A DNA stretch of 64,000 nt from NCBI RefSeq assembly GCF_905171765.1, contig NC_053392.1, positions 38,014,956-38,078,955 of the forward strand. The letters are read 5' to 3'. Positions 22,762-36,164 of this stretch are shown one piece after another. This stretch comes from Bufo bufo (lineage: Eukaryota > Chordata > Amphibia > Anura > Bufonidae). The position numbers were made by a program, and so were the translations under genes. The notes under the pieces are model-generated. The model saw nothing but the letters and a program-made list of their open reading frames with translations. It was not told the origin of the DNA and searched no databases. Numbering within the stretch: position 1 is the first letter of the stretch; every line of letters begins with the position of its first letter.

Positions 22762-25700
22762 CTCTCCTCTGTCTGGGTGCCGGGGCCTAAAAATATCTGA
22801 CAGTGGCCTGTTTCAGTGGTGGGTGACATGAAGCCTGATTCCCTGCTATGATATGAAGACTCATTCTCTGCTGACATGAAGCCTGAATCTCTGTTATGGG
22901 ACCTCTCTCCTCTGTCTGGGTGCCGGGGCCTAAAAATATCTGACAGTGGCCTGTTCCAGTGGTGGGTGACGTGAAGCCTGATTCTCTGCTATAACATGCA
23001 GACTGATTCTCTGCTGACATGAAGCCAGATTCTCTGTTATGGGACCTCTCTCCTCTGCCTGGGTGCCTGGGCCTAAATATCTGACAATGGACTGTTCCAG
23101 TGTTGGGTGACGTGAAGCCTGATTCTCTGCTATGACATGAAGACTGATTCTCTGCTGACATGAAGCCAGATTCTCTGTTACGGGACCTCTCTCCTCTGCC
23201 TGGGTGCCTGGGCCTAAATATATGACAATAGACTGTTACAGTGGTGGGTGACGTGAAGCCTGATTCTCTGCTATGACATGAAGACTGATTCTCTGCTGAC
23301 ATGAAGCCAGATTCTCTGTTACGGGACCTCTCTCCTCTGCCTGGGTGCCTGGGCCTAAATATATGACAGTGGCCTGTTCCAGTGGTGGGTGACATGAAGC
23401 CTGATTCTCTGCTATGATATGAAGACTCATTCTCTGCTGACACGAAGCCTGAATCTCTGTTATGGGACCTCTCTCCTCTGTCTGGGTGCCGGGGCCTAAA
23501 AATATCTGACAGTGGCCTGTTCCAGTGGTGGGTGACGTGAAGCCTGATTCTCTGCTATGACATGAAGACTGATTCTCTGCTGACATGAAGCCTGAATCTC
23601 TGTTATGGGACCTCTGTCTGGGTGCCGGGGCCTAAAAATATCTGACAGTGGCCTGTTCCAGTGGTGGGTGACGTGAAGCCTGATTCTCTGCTATGACATG
23701 AAGACTGATTCTCTGCTGACATGAAGCCTGAATCTCTGTTATGGGACCTCTCTCCTCTGCCTGGGTGCCTGGGCCTAAATATCTGACAATGGACTGTTCC
23801 AGTGTTGGGTGACGTAAAGCATGATTCTCTGCTATAACATGCAGACTGATTCTCTGCTGACATGAAGCCAGATTCTCTGTTATGGGACCTCTCTCCGCTG
23901 CCTGGGTGCCTGGGCCTAAATATCTGACAATGGACTGTTCCAGTGTTGGGTGATGTGAAGCCTGATTCTCTGCTATGACATGAAGACTGATTCTCTGCTG
24001 ACATGAAGCCAGATTCTCTGTTACGGGACCTCTCTCCTCTGCCTGGGTGCCTGGGCCTAAATATATGACAATGGACTGTTACAGTGGTGGGTGACGTGAA
24101 GCCTGATTCTCTGCTATGACATGAAGACTGATTCTCTGCTGACATGAAGCCAGATTCTCTGTTACGGGACCTCTCTCCTCTGCCTGGGTGCCTGGGCCTA
24201 AATATATGACAGTGGCCTGTTCCAGTGGTGGGTGACATGAAGCCTGATTCTCTGCTATGATATGAAGACTCATTCTCTGCTGACACGAAGCCTGAATCTC
24301 TGTTATGGGACCTCTCTCCTCTGTCTGGGTGCCGGGGCCTAAAAATATCTGACAGTGGCCTGTTCCAGTGGTGGGTGACGTGAAGCCTGATTCTCTGCTA
24401 TGACATGAAGACTGATTCTCTGCTGACATTAAGCCAGATTCTCTGTTACGGGACCTCTCTCCTCTGCCTGGGTGCCTGGGCCTAAATATCTGACAATGGA
24501 CTGTTACAGTGGTGGGTGACGTGAAGCCTGATTCTCTGCTATGACATGAAGACTGATTCTCTGCTGACATGAAGCCAGATTCTCTGTTACGGGACCTCTC
24601 TCCTCTGCCTGGGTGCCTGGGCCTAAATATATGACAGTGGCCTGTTCCAGTGGTGGGTGACATGAAGCCTGATTCTCTGCTATGATATGAAGACTCATTC
24701 TCTGCTGACATGAAGCCTGAATCTCTGTTATGAAACCTCTCTCCTCTGTCTGGGTGCCGGGGCCTAAAAATATCTGACAGTGGCCTGTTCCAGTGGTGGG
24801 TGACGTGAAGCCTGATTCTCTGCTACGACATGAAGACTGATTCTCTGCTGACATGAAGCCTGAATCTCTGTTATAGGACCTCTCTCCTCTGCCTGGGTGC
24901 CTTGGCCTAAATATGTGACAATGGACTGTTCCAGTGGTGGGTGACGTGAAGCCTGATTCTCTGCTATGACATGAAGACTGATTCTCTGCTGACATGAAGC
25001 CTGAATCTCTGTTATGGGACCTCTGTCTGGGTGCCGGGGCCTAAAAATATCTGACAGTGGCCTGTTCCAGTGGTGGGTGACGTGAAGCCTGATTCTCTGC
25101 TATGACATGAAGACTGATTCTCTGCTGACATTAAGCCAGATTCTCTGTTACGGGACCTCTCTCCTCTGCCTGGGTGCCTGGGCCTAAATATCTGACAATG
25201 GACTGTTACAGTGGTGGGTGACGTGAAGCCTGATTCTCTGCTATGACATGAAGACTGATTCTCTGCTGACATGAAGCCAGATTCTCTGTTACGGGACCTC
25301 TCTCCTCTGCCTGGGTGCCTGGGCCTAAATATATGACAGTGGCCTGTTCCAGTGGTGGGTGACATGAAGCCTGATTCTCTGCTATGATATGAAGACTCAT
25401 TCTCTGCTGACATGAAGCCTGAATCTCTGTTATGGGACCTCTCTCCTCTGTCTGGGTGCCGGGGCCTAAAAATATCTGACAGTGGCCTGTTCCAGTGGTG
25501 GGTGACGTGAAGCCTGATTCTCTGCTACGACATGAAGACTGATTCTCTGCTGACATGAAGCCTGAATCTCTGTTATAGGACCTCTCTCCTCTGCCTGGGT
25601 GCCTTGGCCTAAATATGTGACAATGGACTGTTCCAGTGGTGGGTGACGTGAAGCCTGATTCTCTGCTATGACATGAAGACTGATTCTCTGCTGACATGAA

Positions 25701-28700
25701 GCCTGAATCTCTGTTATGGGACCTCTGTCTGGGTGCCGTGGCCTAAAAATATCTGACAGTGGCCTGTTCCAGTGGTGGGTGACGTGAAGCCTGATTCCTT
25801 GCTATGACATGAAGACTGATTCTCTGCTGACATGAAGCCTGAATCTCTGTTATGGGACCTCTCTCCTCTGCCTGGGTGCCTGGGCCTAAATATGTGACAA
25901 TGGACTGTTCCAGTGGTGGGTGACGTGAAGCCTGATACTCTGCTATGACATGAAGACTGATTCTCTGCTGACATGAAGCCAGATTCTCTGTTACGGGACC
26001 TCTCTCCTCTGCCTGGGTGCCTGGGCCTAAATATCTGACAATGGACTGTTCCAGTGTTGGGTGACGTGAAGCCTGATTCTCTGCTATGACATGAAGACTG
26101 ATTCTCTGCTGACATGAAGCCAGATTCTCTGTTACGGGACCTCTCTCCTCTGCCTGGGTGCCTGGGCCTAAATATCTGACAATGGACTGTTCCAGTGGTG
26201 GGTGACGTGAAGCCTGATTCTCTGCTATGACATGAAGACTGATTCTCTGCTGACATGAAGCCTGATTCTCTGTTACGGGACCTCTCTCCTCTGCCTGGGT
26301 GCCTGGGCCTAAATATCTGACAATGGACTGTTCCAGTGTTGGGTGACGTGAAGCCTGATTCTCTGCTATGACATGAAGACTGATTCTCTGCTGTCATGTA
26401 GCCAGATTCTCTGTTACGGGACCTCTCTCCTCTGCCTGGGTGCCGGGGCCTAAAAATATCTGACAGTGGCCTGTTCCAGTGGTGGGTGACGTGAAGCCTG
26501 ATTCTCTGCTATGACATGAAGACTGATTCTCTGCTGACATGAAGCCTGAATCTCTGTTATGGGACCTCTCTCCTCTGCCTGGGTGCCTGAGCCTAAATAT
26601 GTGACAATGGACTGTTCCAGTGGTGGGTGACGTGAAGCCTGATTCTCTGCTATGACATGAAGACTGATTCTCTGCTGACATGAAGCCAGATTCTCTGTTA
26701 CGGGACCTCTCTCCTCTGCCTGGGTGCCTGGGCCTAAATATCTGACAATGGACTGTTCCAGTGTTGGGTGACGTGAAGCCTGATTCTCTGCTATGACATG
26801 AAGACTGATTCTCTGCTGACATGAAGCCAGATTCTCTGTTACTGGACCTCTCTCCTCTGCCTGGGTGCCTGGGCCTAAATATCTGACAATGGACTGTTCC
26901 AGTGGTGGGTGACGTGAAGCCTGATTCTCTGCTATGACATGAAGACTGATTCTCTGCTGACATGAAGCCTGATTCTCTGTTATGGGACCTCTCTCCTCTG
27001 CCTGGGTGCCTGGGCCTAAATATCTGACAATGGACTGTTCCAGTGTTGGGTGACGTAAAGCATGATTCTCTGCTATGACATGCAGACTGATTCTCTGCTG
27101 ACATGAAGCCAGATTCTCTGTTATGGGACCTCTCTCCTCTGCCTGGGTGCCTGGGCCTAAATATCTGACAATGGACTGTTCCAGTGTTGGGTGACGTGAA
27201 GCCTGATTCTCTGCTATGACATGAAGACTGATTCTCTGCTGACATGTAGCCAGATTCTCTGTTACGGGACTTCTCTCCTCTGCCTGGGTGCCTGGGCCTA
27301 AATATATGACAATGGACTGTTACAGTGGTGGGTGACGTGAAGCCTGATTCTCTGCTATGACATGAAGACTGATTCTCTGCTGACATGAAGCCTGAATCTC
27401 TGTTATGGGACCTCTCTCCTCTGCCTGGGTGCCTGGGCCTCAATATCTGACAATGGACTGTTCCAGTGTTGGGTGACGTAAAGCATGATTCTCTGCTATA
27501 ACATGCAGACTGATTCTCTGCTGACATGAAGCCAGATTCTCTGTTATGGGACCTCTCTCCTCTGCCTGGGTGCCTGGGCCTAAATATCTGACAATGGACT
27601 GTTCCAGTGTTGGGTGACGTGAAGCCTGATTCTCTGCTATGACATGAAGACTGATTCTCTGCTGACATGAAGCCAGATTCTCTGTTACGGGACCTCTCTC
27701 CTCTGCCTGGGTGCCTGGGCCTAAATATATGACAATGGACTGTTACAGTGGTGGGTGACGTGAAGCCTGATTCTCTGCTATGACATGAAGACTGATTCTC
27801 TGCTGACATGAAGCCAGATTCTCTGTTACGGGACCTCTCTCCTCTGCCTGGGTGCCTGGGCCTAAATATATGACAGTGGCCTGTTCCAGTGGTGGGTGAC
27901 ATGAAGCCTGATTCTCTGCTATGATATGAAGACTCATTCTCTGCTGACACAAAGCCTGAATCTCTGTTATGGGACCTCTCTCCTCTGTCTGGGTGCCGGG
28001 GCCTAAAAATATCTGACAGTGGCCTGTTCCAGTGGTGGGTGAAGTGAAGCCTGATTCTCTGCTATGACATGAAGACTGATTCTCTGCTGACATTAAGCCA
28101 GATTCTCTGTTACGGGACCTCTCTCCTCTGCCTGGGTGCCTGGGCCTAAATATCTGACAATGGACTGTTACAGTGGTGGGTGACGTGAAGCCTGATTCTC
28201 TGCTATGACATGAAGACTGATTCTCTGCTGACATGAAGCCAGATTCTCTGTTACGGGACCTCTCTCCTCTGCCTGGGTGCCTGGGCCTAAATATATGACA
28301 GTGGCCTGTTCCAGTGGTGGGTGACATGAAGCCTGATTCTCTGCTATGATATGAAGACTCATTCTCTGCTGACATGAAGCCTGAATCTCTGTTATGGGAC
28401 CTCTCTCCTCTGTCTGGGTGCCGGGGCCTAAAAATATCTGACAGTGGCCTGTTCCAGTGGTGGGTGACGTGAAGCCTGATTCTCTGCTACGACATGAAGA
28501 CTGATTCTCTGCTGACATGAAGCCTGAATCTCTGTTATAGGACCTCTCTCCTCTGCCTGGGTGCCTTGGCCTAAATATGTGACAATACACTGTTCCAGTG
28601 GTGGGTGACGTGAAGCCTGATTCTCTGCTATGACATGAAGACTGATTCTCTGCTGACATGAAGCCTGAATCTCTGTTATGGGACCTCTGTCTGGGTGCCG

Positions 28701-31700
28701 TGGCCTAAAAATATCTGACAGTGGCCTGTTCCAGTGGTGGATGACGTGAAGCCTGATTCTCTGCTATGACATGAAGACTGATTCTCTGCTGACATGAAGC
28801 CTGAATCTCTGTTAATGGACCTCTCTCCTCTGCCTGGGTGCCTGGGCCTAAATATGTGACAATGGACTGTTCCAGTGGTGGGTGACGTGAAGCCTGATTC
28901 TCTGCTATGACATGAAGACTGATTCTCTGCTGACATGAAGCCAGATTCTCTGTTACGGGACCTCTCTCCTCTGCCTGGGTGCCTGGGCCTAAATATGTGA
29001 CAATGGACTGTTCCAGTGGTGGGTGACGTGAAGCCTGATTCTCTGCTATGACATGAAGACTGATTCTCTGCTGACATGAAGCCAGATTCTCTGTTACGGG
29101 ACCTCTCTCCTCTGCCTGGGTGCCTGGGCCTAAATATATGACAGTGGCCTGTTCCAGTGGTGGGTGACATGAAGCCTGATTCTCTGCTATGATATGAAGA
29201 CTCATTCTCTGCTGACATGAAGCCTGAATCTCTGTTATGGGACCTCTCTCCTCTGTCTGGGTGCCGGGGCCTAAAAATATCTGACAGTGGCCTGTTCCAG
29301 TGGTGGGTGACGTGAAGCCTGATTCTCTGCTACGACATGAAGACTGATTCTCTGCTGACATGAAGCCTGAATCTCTGTTATAGGACCTCTCTCCTCTGCC
29401 TGGGTGCCTTGGCCTAAATATGTGACAATGGACTGTTCCAGTGGTGGGTGACGTGAAGCCTGATTCTCTGCTATGACATGAAGACTGATTCTCTGCTGAC
29501 ATGAAGCCTGAATCTCTGTTATGGGACCTCTGTCTGGGTGCCGGGGCCTAAAAATATCTGACAGTGGCCTGTTCCAGTGGTGGGTGACGTGAAGCCTGAT
29601 TCTCTGCTATGACATGAAGACTGATTCTCTGCTGACATTAAGCCAGATTCTCTGTTACGGGACCTCTCTCCTCTGCCTGGGTGCCTGGGCCTAAATATCT
29701 GACAATGGACTGTTACAGTGGTGGGTGACGTGAAGCCTGATTCTCTGCTATGACATGAAGACTGATTCTCTGCTGACATGAAGCCAGATTCTCTGTTACG
29801 GGACCTCTCTCCTCTGCCTGGGTGCCTGGGCCTAAATATATGACAGTGGCCTGTTCCAGTGGTGGGTGACATGAAGCCTGATTCTCTGCTATGATATGAA
29901 GACTCATTCTCTGCTGACATGAAGCCTGAATCTCTGTTATGGGACCTCTCTCCTCTGTCTGGGTGCCGGGGCCTAAAAATATCTGACAGTGGCCTGTTCC
30001 AGTGGTGGGTGACGTGAAGCCTGATTCTCTGCTACGACATGAAGACTGATTCTCTGCTGACATGAAGCCTGAATCTCTGTTATAGGACCTCTCTCCTCTG
30101 CCTGGGTGCCTTGGCCTAAATATGTGACAATGGACTGTTCCAGTGGTGGGTGACGTGAAGCCTGATTCTCTGCTATGACATGAAGACTGATTCTCTGCTG
30201 ACATGAAGCCTGAATCTCTGTTATGGGACCTCTGTCTGGGTGCCGTGGCCTAAAAATATCTGACAGTGGCCTGTTCCAGTGGTGGGTGACGTGAAGCCTG
30301 ATTCCTTGCTATGACATGAAGACTGATTCTCTGCTGACATGAAGCCTGAATCTCTGTTATGGGACCTCTCTCCTCTGCCTGGGTGCCTGGACCTAAATAT
30401 GTGACAATGGACTGTTCCAGTGGTGGGTGACGTGAAGCCTGATACTCTGCTATGACATGAAGACTGATTCTCTGCTGACATGAAGCCAGATTCTCTGTTA
30501 CGGGACCTCTCTCCTCTGCCTGGGTGCCTGGGCCTAAATATCTGACAATGGACTGTTCCAGTGTTGGGTGACGTGAAGCCTGATTCTCTGCTATGACATG
30601 AAGACTGATTCTCTGCTGACATGAAGCCAGATTCTCTGTTACGGGACCTCTCTCCTCTGCCTGGGTGCCTGGGCCTAAATATCTGACAATGGACTGTTCC
30701 AGTGGTGGGTGACGTGAAGCCTGATTCTCTGCTATGACATGAAGACTGATTCTCTGCTGACATGAAGCCTGATTCTCTGTTACGGGACCTCTCTCCTCTG
30801 CCTGGGTGCCTGGGCCTAAATATCTGACAATGTACTGTTCCAGTGTTGGGTGACGTGAAGCCTGATTCTCTGCTATGACATGAAGACTGATTCTCTGCTG
30901 TCATGTAGCCAGATTCTCTGTTACGGGACCTCTCTCCTCTGCCTGGGTGCCGGGGCCTAAAAATATCTGACAGTGGCCTGTTCCAGTGGTGGGTGACGTG
31001 AAGCCTGATTCTCTGCTATGACATGAAGACTGATTCTCTGCTGACATGAAGCCTGAATCTCTGTTATGGGACCTCTCTCCTCTGCCTGGGTGCCTGAGCC
31101 TAAATATGTGACAATGGACTGTTCCAGTGGTGGGTGACGTGAAGCCTGATTCTCTGCTATGACATGAAGACTGATTCTCTGCTGACATGAAGCCAGATTC
31201 TCTGTTACGGGACCTCTCTCCTCTGCCTGGGTGCCTGGGCCTAAATATCTGACAATGGACTGTTCCAGTGTTGGGTGACGTGAAGCCTGATTCTCTGCTA
31301 TGACATGAAGACTGATTCTCTGCTGACATGAAGCCAGATTCTCTGTTACTGGACCTCTCTCCTCTGCCTGGGTGCCTGGGCCTAAATATCTGACAATGGA
31401 CTGTTCCAGTGGTGGGTGACGTGAAGCCTGATTCTCTGCTATGACATGAAGACTGATTCTCTGCTGACATGAAGCCTGATTCTCTGTTATGGGACCTCTC
31501 TCCTCTGCCTGGGTGCCTGGGCCTAAATATCTGACAATGGACTGTTCCAGTGTTGGGTGACGTAAAGCATGATTCTCTGCTATAACATGCAGACTGATTC
31601 TCTGCTGACATGAAGCCAGATTCTCTGTTATGGGACCTCTCTCCTCTGCCTGGGTGCCTGGGCCTAAATATCTGACAATGGACTGTTCCAGTGTTGGGTG

Positions 31701-34700
31701 ACGTGAAGCCTGATTCTCTGCTATGACATGAAGACTGATTCTCTGCTGACATGAAGCCAGATTCTCTGTTACGGGACCTCTCTCCTCTGCCTGGGTGCCT
31801 GGGCCTAAATATATGACAATGGACTGTTACAGTGGTGGGTGACGTGAAGCCTGATTCTCTGCTATGACATGAAGACTGATTCTCTGCTGACATGAAGCCA
31901 GATTCTCTGTTACGGGACCTCTCTCCTCTGCCTGGGTGCCTGGGCCTAAATATATGACAGTGGCCTGTTCCAGTGGTGGGTGACATGAAGCCTGATTCTC
32001 TGCTATGATATGAAGACTCATTCTCTGCTGACACGAAGCCTGAATCTCTGTTATGGGACCTCTCTCCTCTGTCTGGGTGCCGGGGCCTAAAAATATCTGA
32101 CAGTGGCCTGTTCCAGTGGTGGGTGAAGTGAAGCCTGATTCTCTGCTATGACATGAAGACTGATTCTCTGCTGACATTAAGCCAGATTCTCTGTTACGGG
32201 ACCTCTCTCCTCTGCCTGGGTGCCTGGGCCTAAATATCTGACAATGGACTGTTACAGTGGTGGGTGACGTGAAGCCTGATTCTCTGCTATGACATGAAGA
32301 CTGATTCTCTGCTGACATGAAGCCAGATTCTCTGTTACGGGACCTCTCTCCTCTGCCTGGGTGCCTGGGCCTAAATATATGACAGTGGCCTGTTCCAGTG
32401 GTGGGTGACATGAAGCCTGATTCTCTGCTATGATATGAAGACTCATTCTCTGCTGACATGAAGCCTGAATCTCTGTTATGGGACCTCTCTCCTCTGTCTG
32501 GGTGCCGGGGCCTAAAAATATCTGACAGTGGCCTGTTCCAGTGGTGGGTGACGTGAAGCCTGATTCTCTGCTACGACATGAAGACTGATTCTCTGCTGAC
32601 ATGAAGCCTGAATCTCTGTTATAGGACCTCTCTCCTCTGCCTGGGTGCCTTGGCCTAAATATGTGACAATACACTGTTCCAGTGGTGGGTGACGTGAAGC
32701 CTGATTCTCTGCTATGACATGAAGACTGATTCTCTGCTGACATGAAGCCTGAATCTCTGTTATGGGACCTCTGTCTGGGTGCCGTGGCCTAAAAATATCT
32801 GACAGTGGCCTGTTCCAGTGGTGGATGACGTGAAGCCTGATTCTCTGCTATGACATGAAGACTGATTCTCTGCTGACATGAAGCCTGAATCTCTGTTAAT
32901 GGACCTCTCTCCTCTGCCTGGGTGCCTGGGCCTAAATATGTGACAATGGACTGTTCCAGTGGTGGGTGACGTGAAGCCTGATTCTCTGCTATGACATGAA
33001 GACTGATTCTCTGCTGACATGAAGCCAGATTCTCTGTTACGGGACCTCTCTCCTCTGCCTGGGTGCCTGGGCCTAAATATGTGACAATGGACTGTTCCAG
33101 TGGTGGGTGACGTGAAGCCTGATTCTCTGCTATGACATGAAGACTGATTCTCTGCTGACATGAAGCCTGAATCTCTGTTATGGGACCTCTCTCCTCTGCC
33201 TGGGTGCCTTGGCCTAAATATGTGACAATGGACTGTTCCAGTGGTGGGTGACGTGAAGCCTGATTCTCTGCTATGACATGAAGACTGATTCTCTGCTGAC
33301 ATGAAGCCTGAATCTCTGTTATGGGACCTCTGTCTGGGTGCCGTGGCCTAAAAATATCTGACAGTGGCCTGTTCCAGTGGTGGGTGACGTGAAGCCTGAT
33401 TCTCTGCTATGACATGAAGACTGATTCTCTGCTGACATGAAGCCTGAATCTCTGTTATGGGACCTCTCTCCTCTGCCTGGGTGCCTGGGCCTAAATATCT
33501 GACAATGGACTGTTCCAGTGTTGGGTGACGTGAAGCCTCATTCTCTGCTATGACATGAAGACTGATTCTCTGCTGACATGAAGCCAGATTCTCTGTTACG
33601 GGACCTCTCTCCTCTGCCTGGGTGCCTGGGCCTAAATATCTGACAATGGACTGTTCCAGTGGTGGGTGACGTGAAGCCTGATTCTCTGCTATGACATGAA
33701 GACTGATTCTCTGCTGACATGAAGCCAGATTCTCTGTTACGGGACCTCTCTCCTCTGCCTGGGTGCCTGGGCCTAAATATCTGACAATGGACTGTTCCAG
33801 TGTTGGGTGACGTAAAGCATGATTCTCTGCTATGACATGCAGACTGATTCCCTGCTCACATGAAGCCAGATTCTCTGTTATGGGACCTCTCTCCTCTGCC
33901 TGGGTGCCTGGGCCTAAATATCTGACAATGGACTGTTCCAGTGTTGGGTGACGTGAAGCCTGATTCTCTGCTATGACATGAAGACTGATTCTCTGCTGAC
34001 ATGAAGCCTGAATCTCTGTTATGGGACCTCTGTCTGGGTGCCGTGGCCTAAAAATATCTGACAGTGGCCTGTTCCAGTGGTGGGTGACGTGAAGCCTGAT
34101 TCTCTGCTATGACATGAAGACTGATTCTCTGCTGACATGAAGCCTGAATCTCTGTTATGGGACCTCTCTCCTCTGCCTGGGTGCCGGGGCCTAAAAATAT
34201 CTGACAGTGGCCTGTTCCAGTGTTGGGTGACGTGAAGCCTGATTCTCTGCTATGAGATGAAGACTGATTCTCTGCTGACATGAAGCCTGAATCTCTGTTA
34301 TGGGACCTCTCTCCTCTGCCTGGGTGCCTGGGCCTAAATATGTGACAATGGACTGTTCCAGTGGTGGGTGACGTGAAGCCTGATTCTCTGCTATGACATG
34401 AAGACTGATTCTCTGCTGACATGAAGCCAGATTCTCTGTTACGGGACCTCTCTCCTCTGCCTGGGTGCCTGGGCCTAAATATCTGACAATGGACTGTTCC
34501 AGTGGTGGGTGACGTGAAGCCTGATTCTCTGCTATGACATGAAGACTGATTCTCTGCTGACATGAAGCCTGAATCTCTGTTATGGGACCTCTCTCCTCTG
34601 CCTGGGTGCCTGGGCCTAAATATCTGACAATGGACTGTTCCAGTGTTGGGTGACGTGAAGCCTGATTCTCTGCTATGACATGAAGACTGATTCTCTGCTG

Positions 34701-35865
34701 ACATGTAGCCAGATTCTCTGTTACGGGACCTCTCTCCTCTGCCTGGGTGCCTGGGCCTAAATATATGACAATGGACTGTTACAGTGGTGGGTGACGTGAA
34801 GCCTGATTCTCTGCTATGACATGCAGACTGATTCTCTGCTGACATGAAGCCAGATTCTCTGTTACGGGACCTCTCTCCTCTGCCTGGGTGCCTGGGCCTA
34901 AATATCTGACAATGGACTGTTCCAGTGTTGGGTGACGTAAACCATGATTCTCTGCTATGACATGCAGACTGATTCTCTGCTGACATGAAGCCAGATTCTC
35001 TGTTATGGGATCTCTCTCCTCTGTCTGGGTGCCTGGGCCTAAATATCTGACAATGGACTGTTCCAGTGTTGGGTGACGTGAAGCCTGATTCTCTGCTATG
35101 ACATGCAGACTAATTCTCTGCTGACATGAAGCCAGATTCTCTGTTACGGGACCTCTCTCCTCTGCCTGGGTGCCTGGGCCTAAATATCTGACAATGGACG
35201 GTTCCAGTGTTGGGTGACGTGAAGCCTGATTCTCTGCTTTGACATGAAGACTGATTCTCTGCTGACATGAAGCCAGATTCTCTGTTACGGGACCTCTCTC
35301 CTCTGCCTGGGTGCCTGGGCCTAAATATCTGACAATGGACTGTTCCAGTGTTGGGTGACGTAAAGCCTGATTCTCTGCTATGACATGCAGACTGATTCTC
35401 TGCTGACATGAAGCCAGATTCTCTGTTACGGGACCTGTCTCCTCTGCCTGGGTGCCTGGCCCTAAATATCTGACAATGGACTGTTCCAGTGGTGGGTGAC
35501 GTGAAGCCTGATTCTCTGCTATGACATGAAGACTGATTCTCTGCTGACATGAAGCCAGATTCTCTGTTACGGGAACTCTCTCCTCTGCCTGGGTGCCTGG
35601 GCCTAAATATCTGACAATGGACTGTTCCAGTGGTGGGTGACGTGAAGCCTGATTCTCTGCTATGACATGAAGACTGATTCTCTGCTGACATGAAGCCAGA
35701 TTCTCTGTTACGGGACCTCTCTCCTCTGCCTGGGTGCCTGGGCCTAAATATATGACAATGGACTGTTACAGTGGTGGGTGACGTGAAGCCAGATTCTCTG
35801 CTATGACATGAAGACTGATTCTCTGCTGACGTGAAGCCAGATTCTCTGCTATAGGACCTCTCTCC
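22762..35865. repeat. 141-bp satellite array, about 93 units
   Basis: A head-to-tail array of a unit such as gggacctctctcctctgcct...gaagcctgattctctgctat...ctgctgacatgaagccagat. Most units are 141 bp; variants lacking about 8-10 bp (ggacctctgtctgggtgccg) or with cctaaaaatat instead of cctaaatat occur regularly. Each unit contains three related segments of about 23 bp, gaagcctgattctctgctat, gaagactgattctctgctga and gaagccagattctctgttac, so it grew from a shorter repeat. 141 is divisible by three, so long open frames (up to 518 codons) appear on the minus strand. The array is wholly inside the hAT element. Confidence 0.97.
25012..33130. repeat. Higher-order duplication inside the satellite
   Basis: The order of unit variants between about 25012 and 29050 is repeated from 29519 to about 33130. 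Matching landmarks are 4507 bp apart at first (25012/29519, 25206/29713, 25714/30221, 26394/30901) and 4084 bp apart later (27743/31827, 28168/32252, 28676/32760). The 423-bp change equals three 141-bp units lost from, or gained by, one copy. Confidence 0.85.
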
Positions 35866-36164
35866 AATTGATATTGGTTAATTTTTATTTATTTTATTTT
35901 TATTTTTATTAATTTCCCTATCCACATTTGTTTGCAGGGGATTTACCTACATGTTGCTGCCTTTTGCAGCCCTCTAGCTCTTTCCTGGGCTGTTTTACAG
36001 GCTTTTTAGTGCCGAAAAGTTCGGGTCCCCATTGACTTCAATGGGGTTCGGGTTCGGGACGAAGTTCGGGTCGTGTTTGGATCCCGAACCCGAACATTTC
36101 CGGGAAGTTCGGCCGAACTTCTCGAACCCGAACATCCAGGTGTTCGCTCAACTCTAGTTACCAC

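Larger units (their letters stand above)
17920..36156 (+). mobile_element. 18.2-kb hAT transposon carrying a 13-kb satellite array
   Basis: The left end reads tagggatgagcgaac and the right end, on the minus strand, TAGAGTTGAGCGAACACC; both are followed by ttcgggttcg-type subterminal sequence. The flanks are an exact 8-bp TSD, gttaccac, at 17912-17919 and 36157-36164. Inside, in order: subterminal sequence, a roughly 75-150-bp tandem repeat (18390-18870), a transposase gene (19350-22644), the 141-bp satellite array (22762-35865), and a 290-bp right end. A second copy of the family begins at 60812. The exact TSD shows the whole 18.2 kb moved, or expanded in place, as one unit. Confidence 0.93.

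Noticed and set aside
22787..35691. Many long minus-strand open frames (up to 518 codons) with a 47-residue repeat
   Set aside because: They are the translation of a 141-bp satellite in a frame that happens to lack stops. They overlap each other in two frames and break wherever unit length changes. Not listed as genes.
22762..35865. CRISPR-like array
   Set aside because: Units are contiguous and there are no unique spacers, no cas genes, and the context is eukaryotic.
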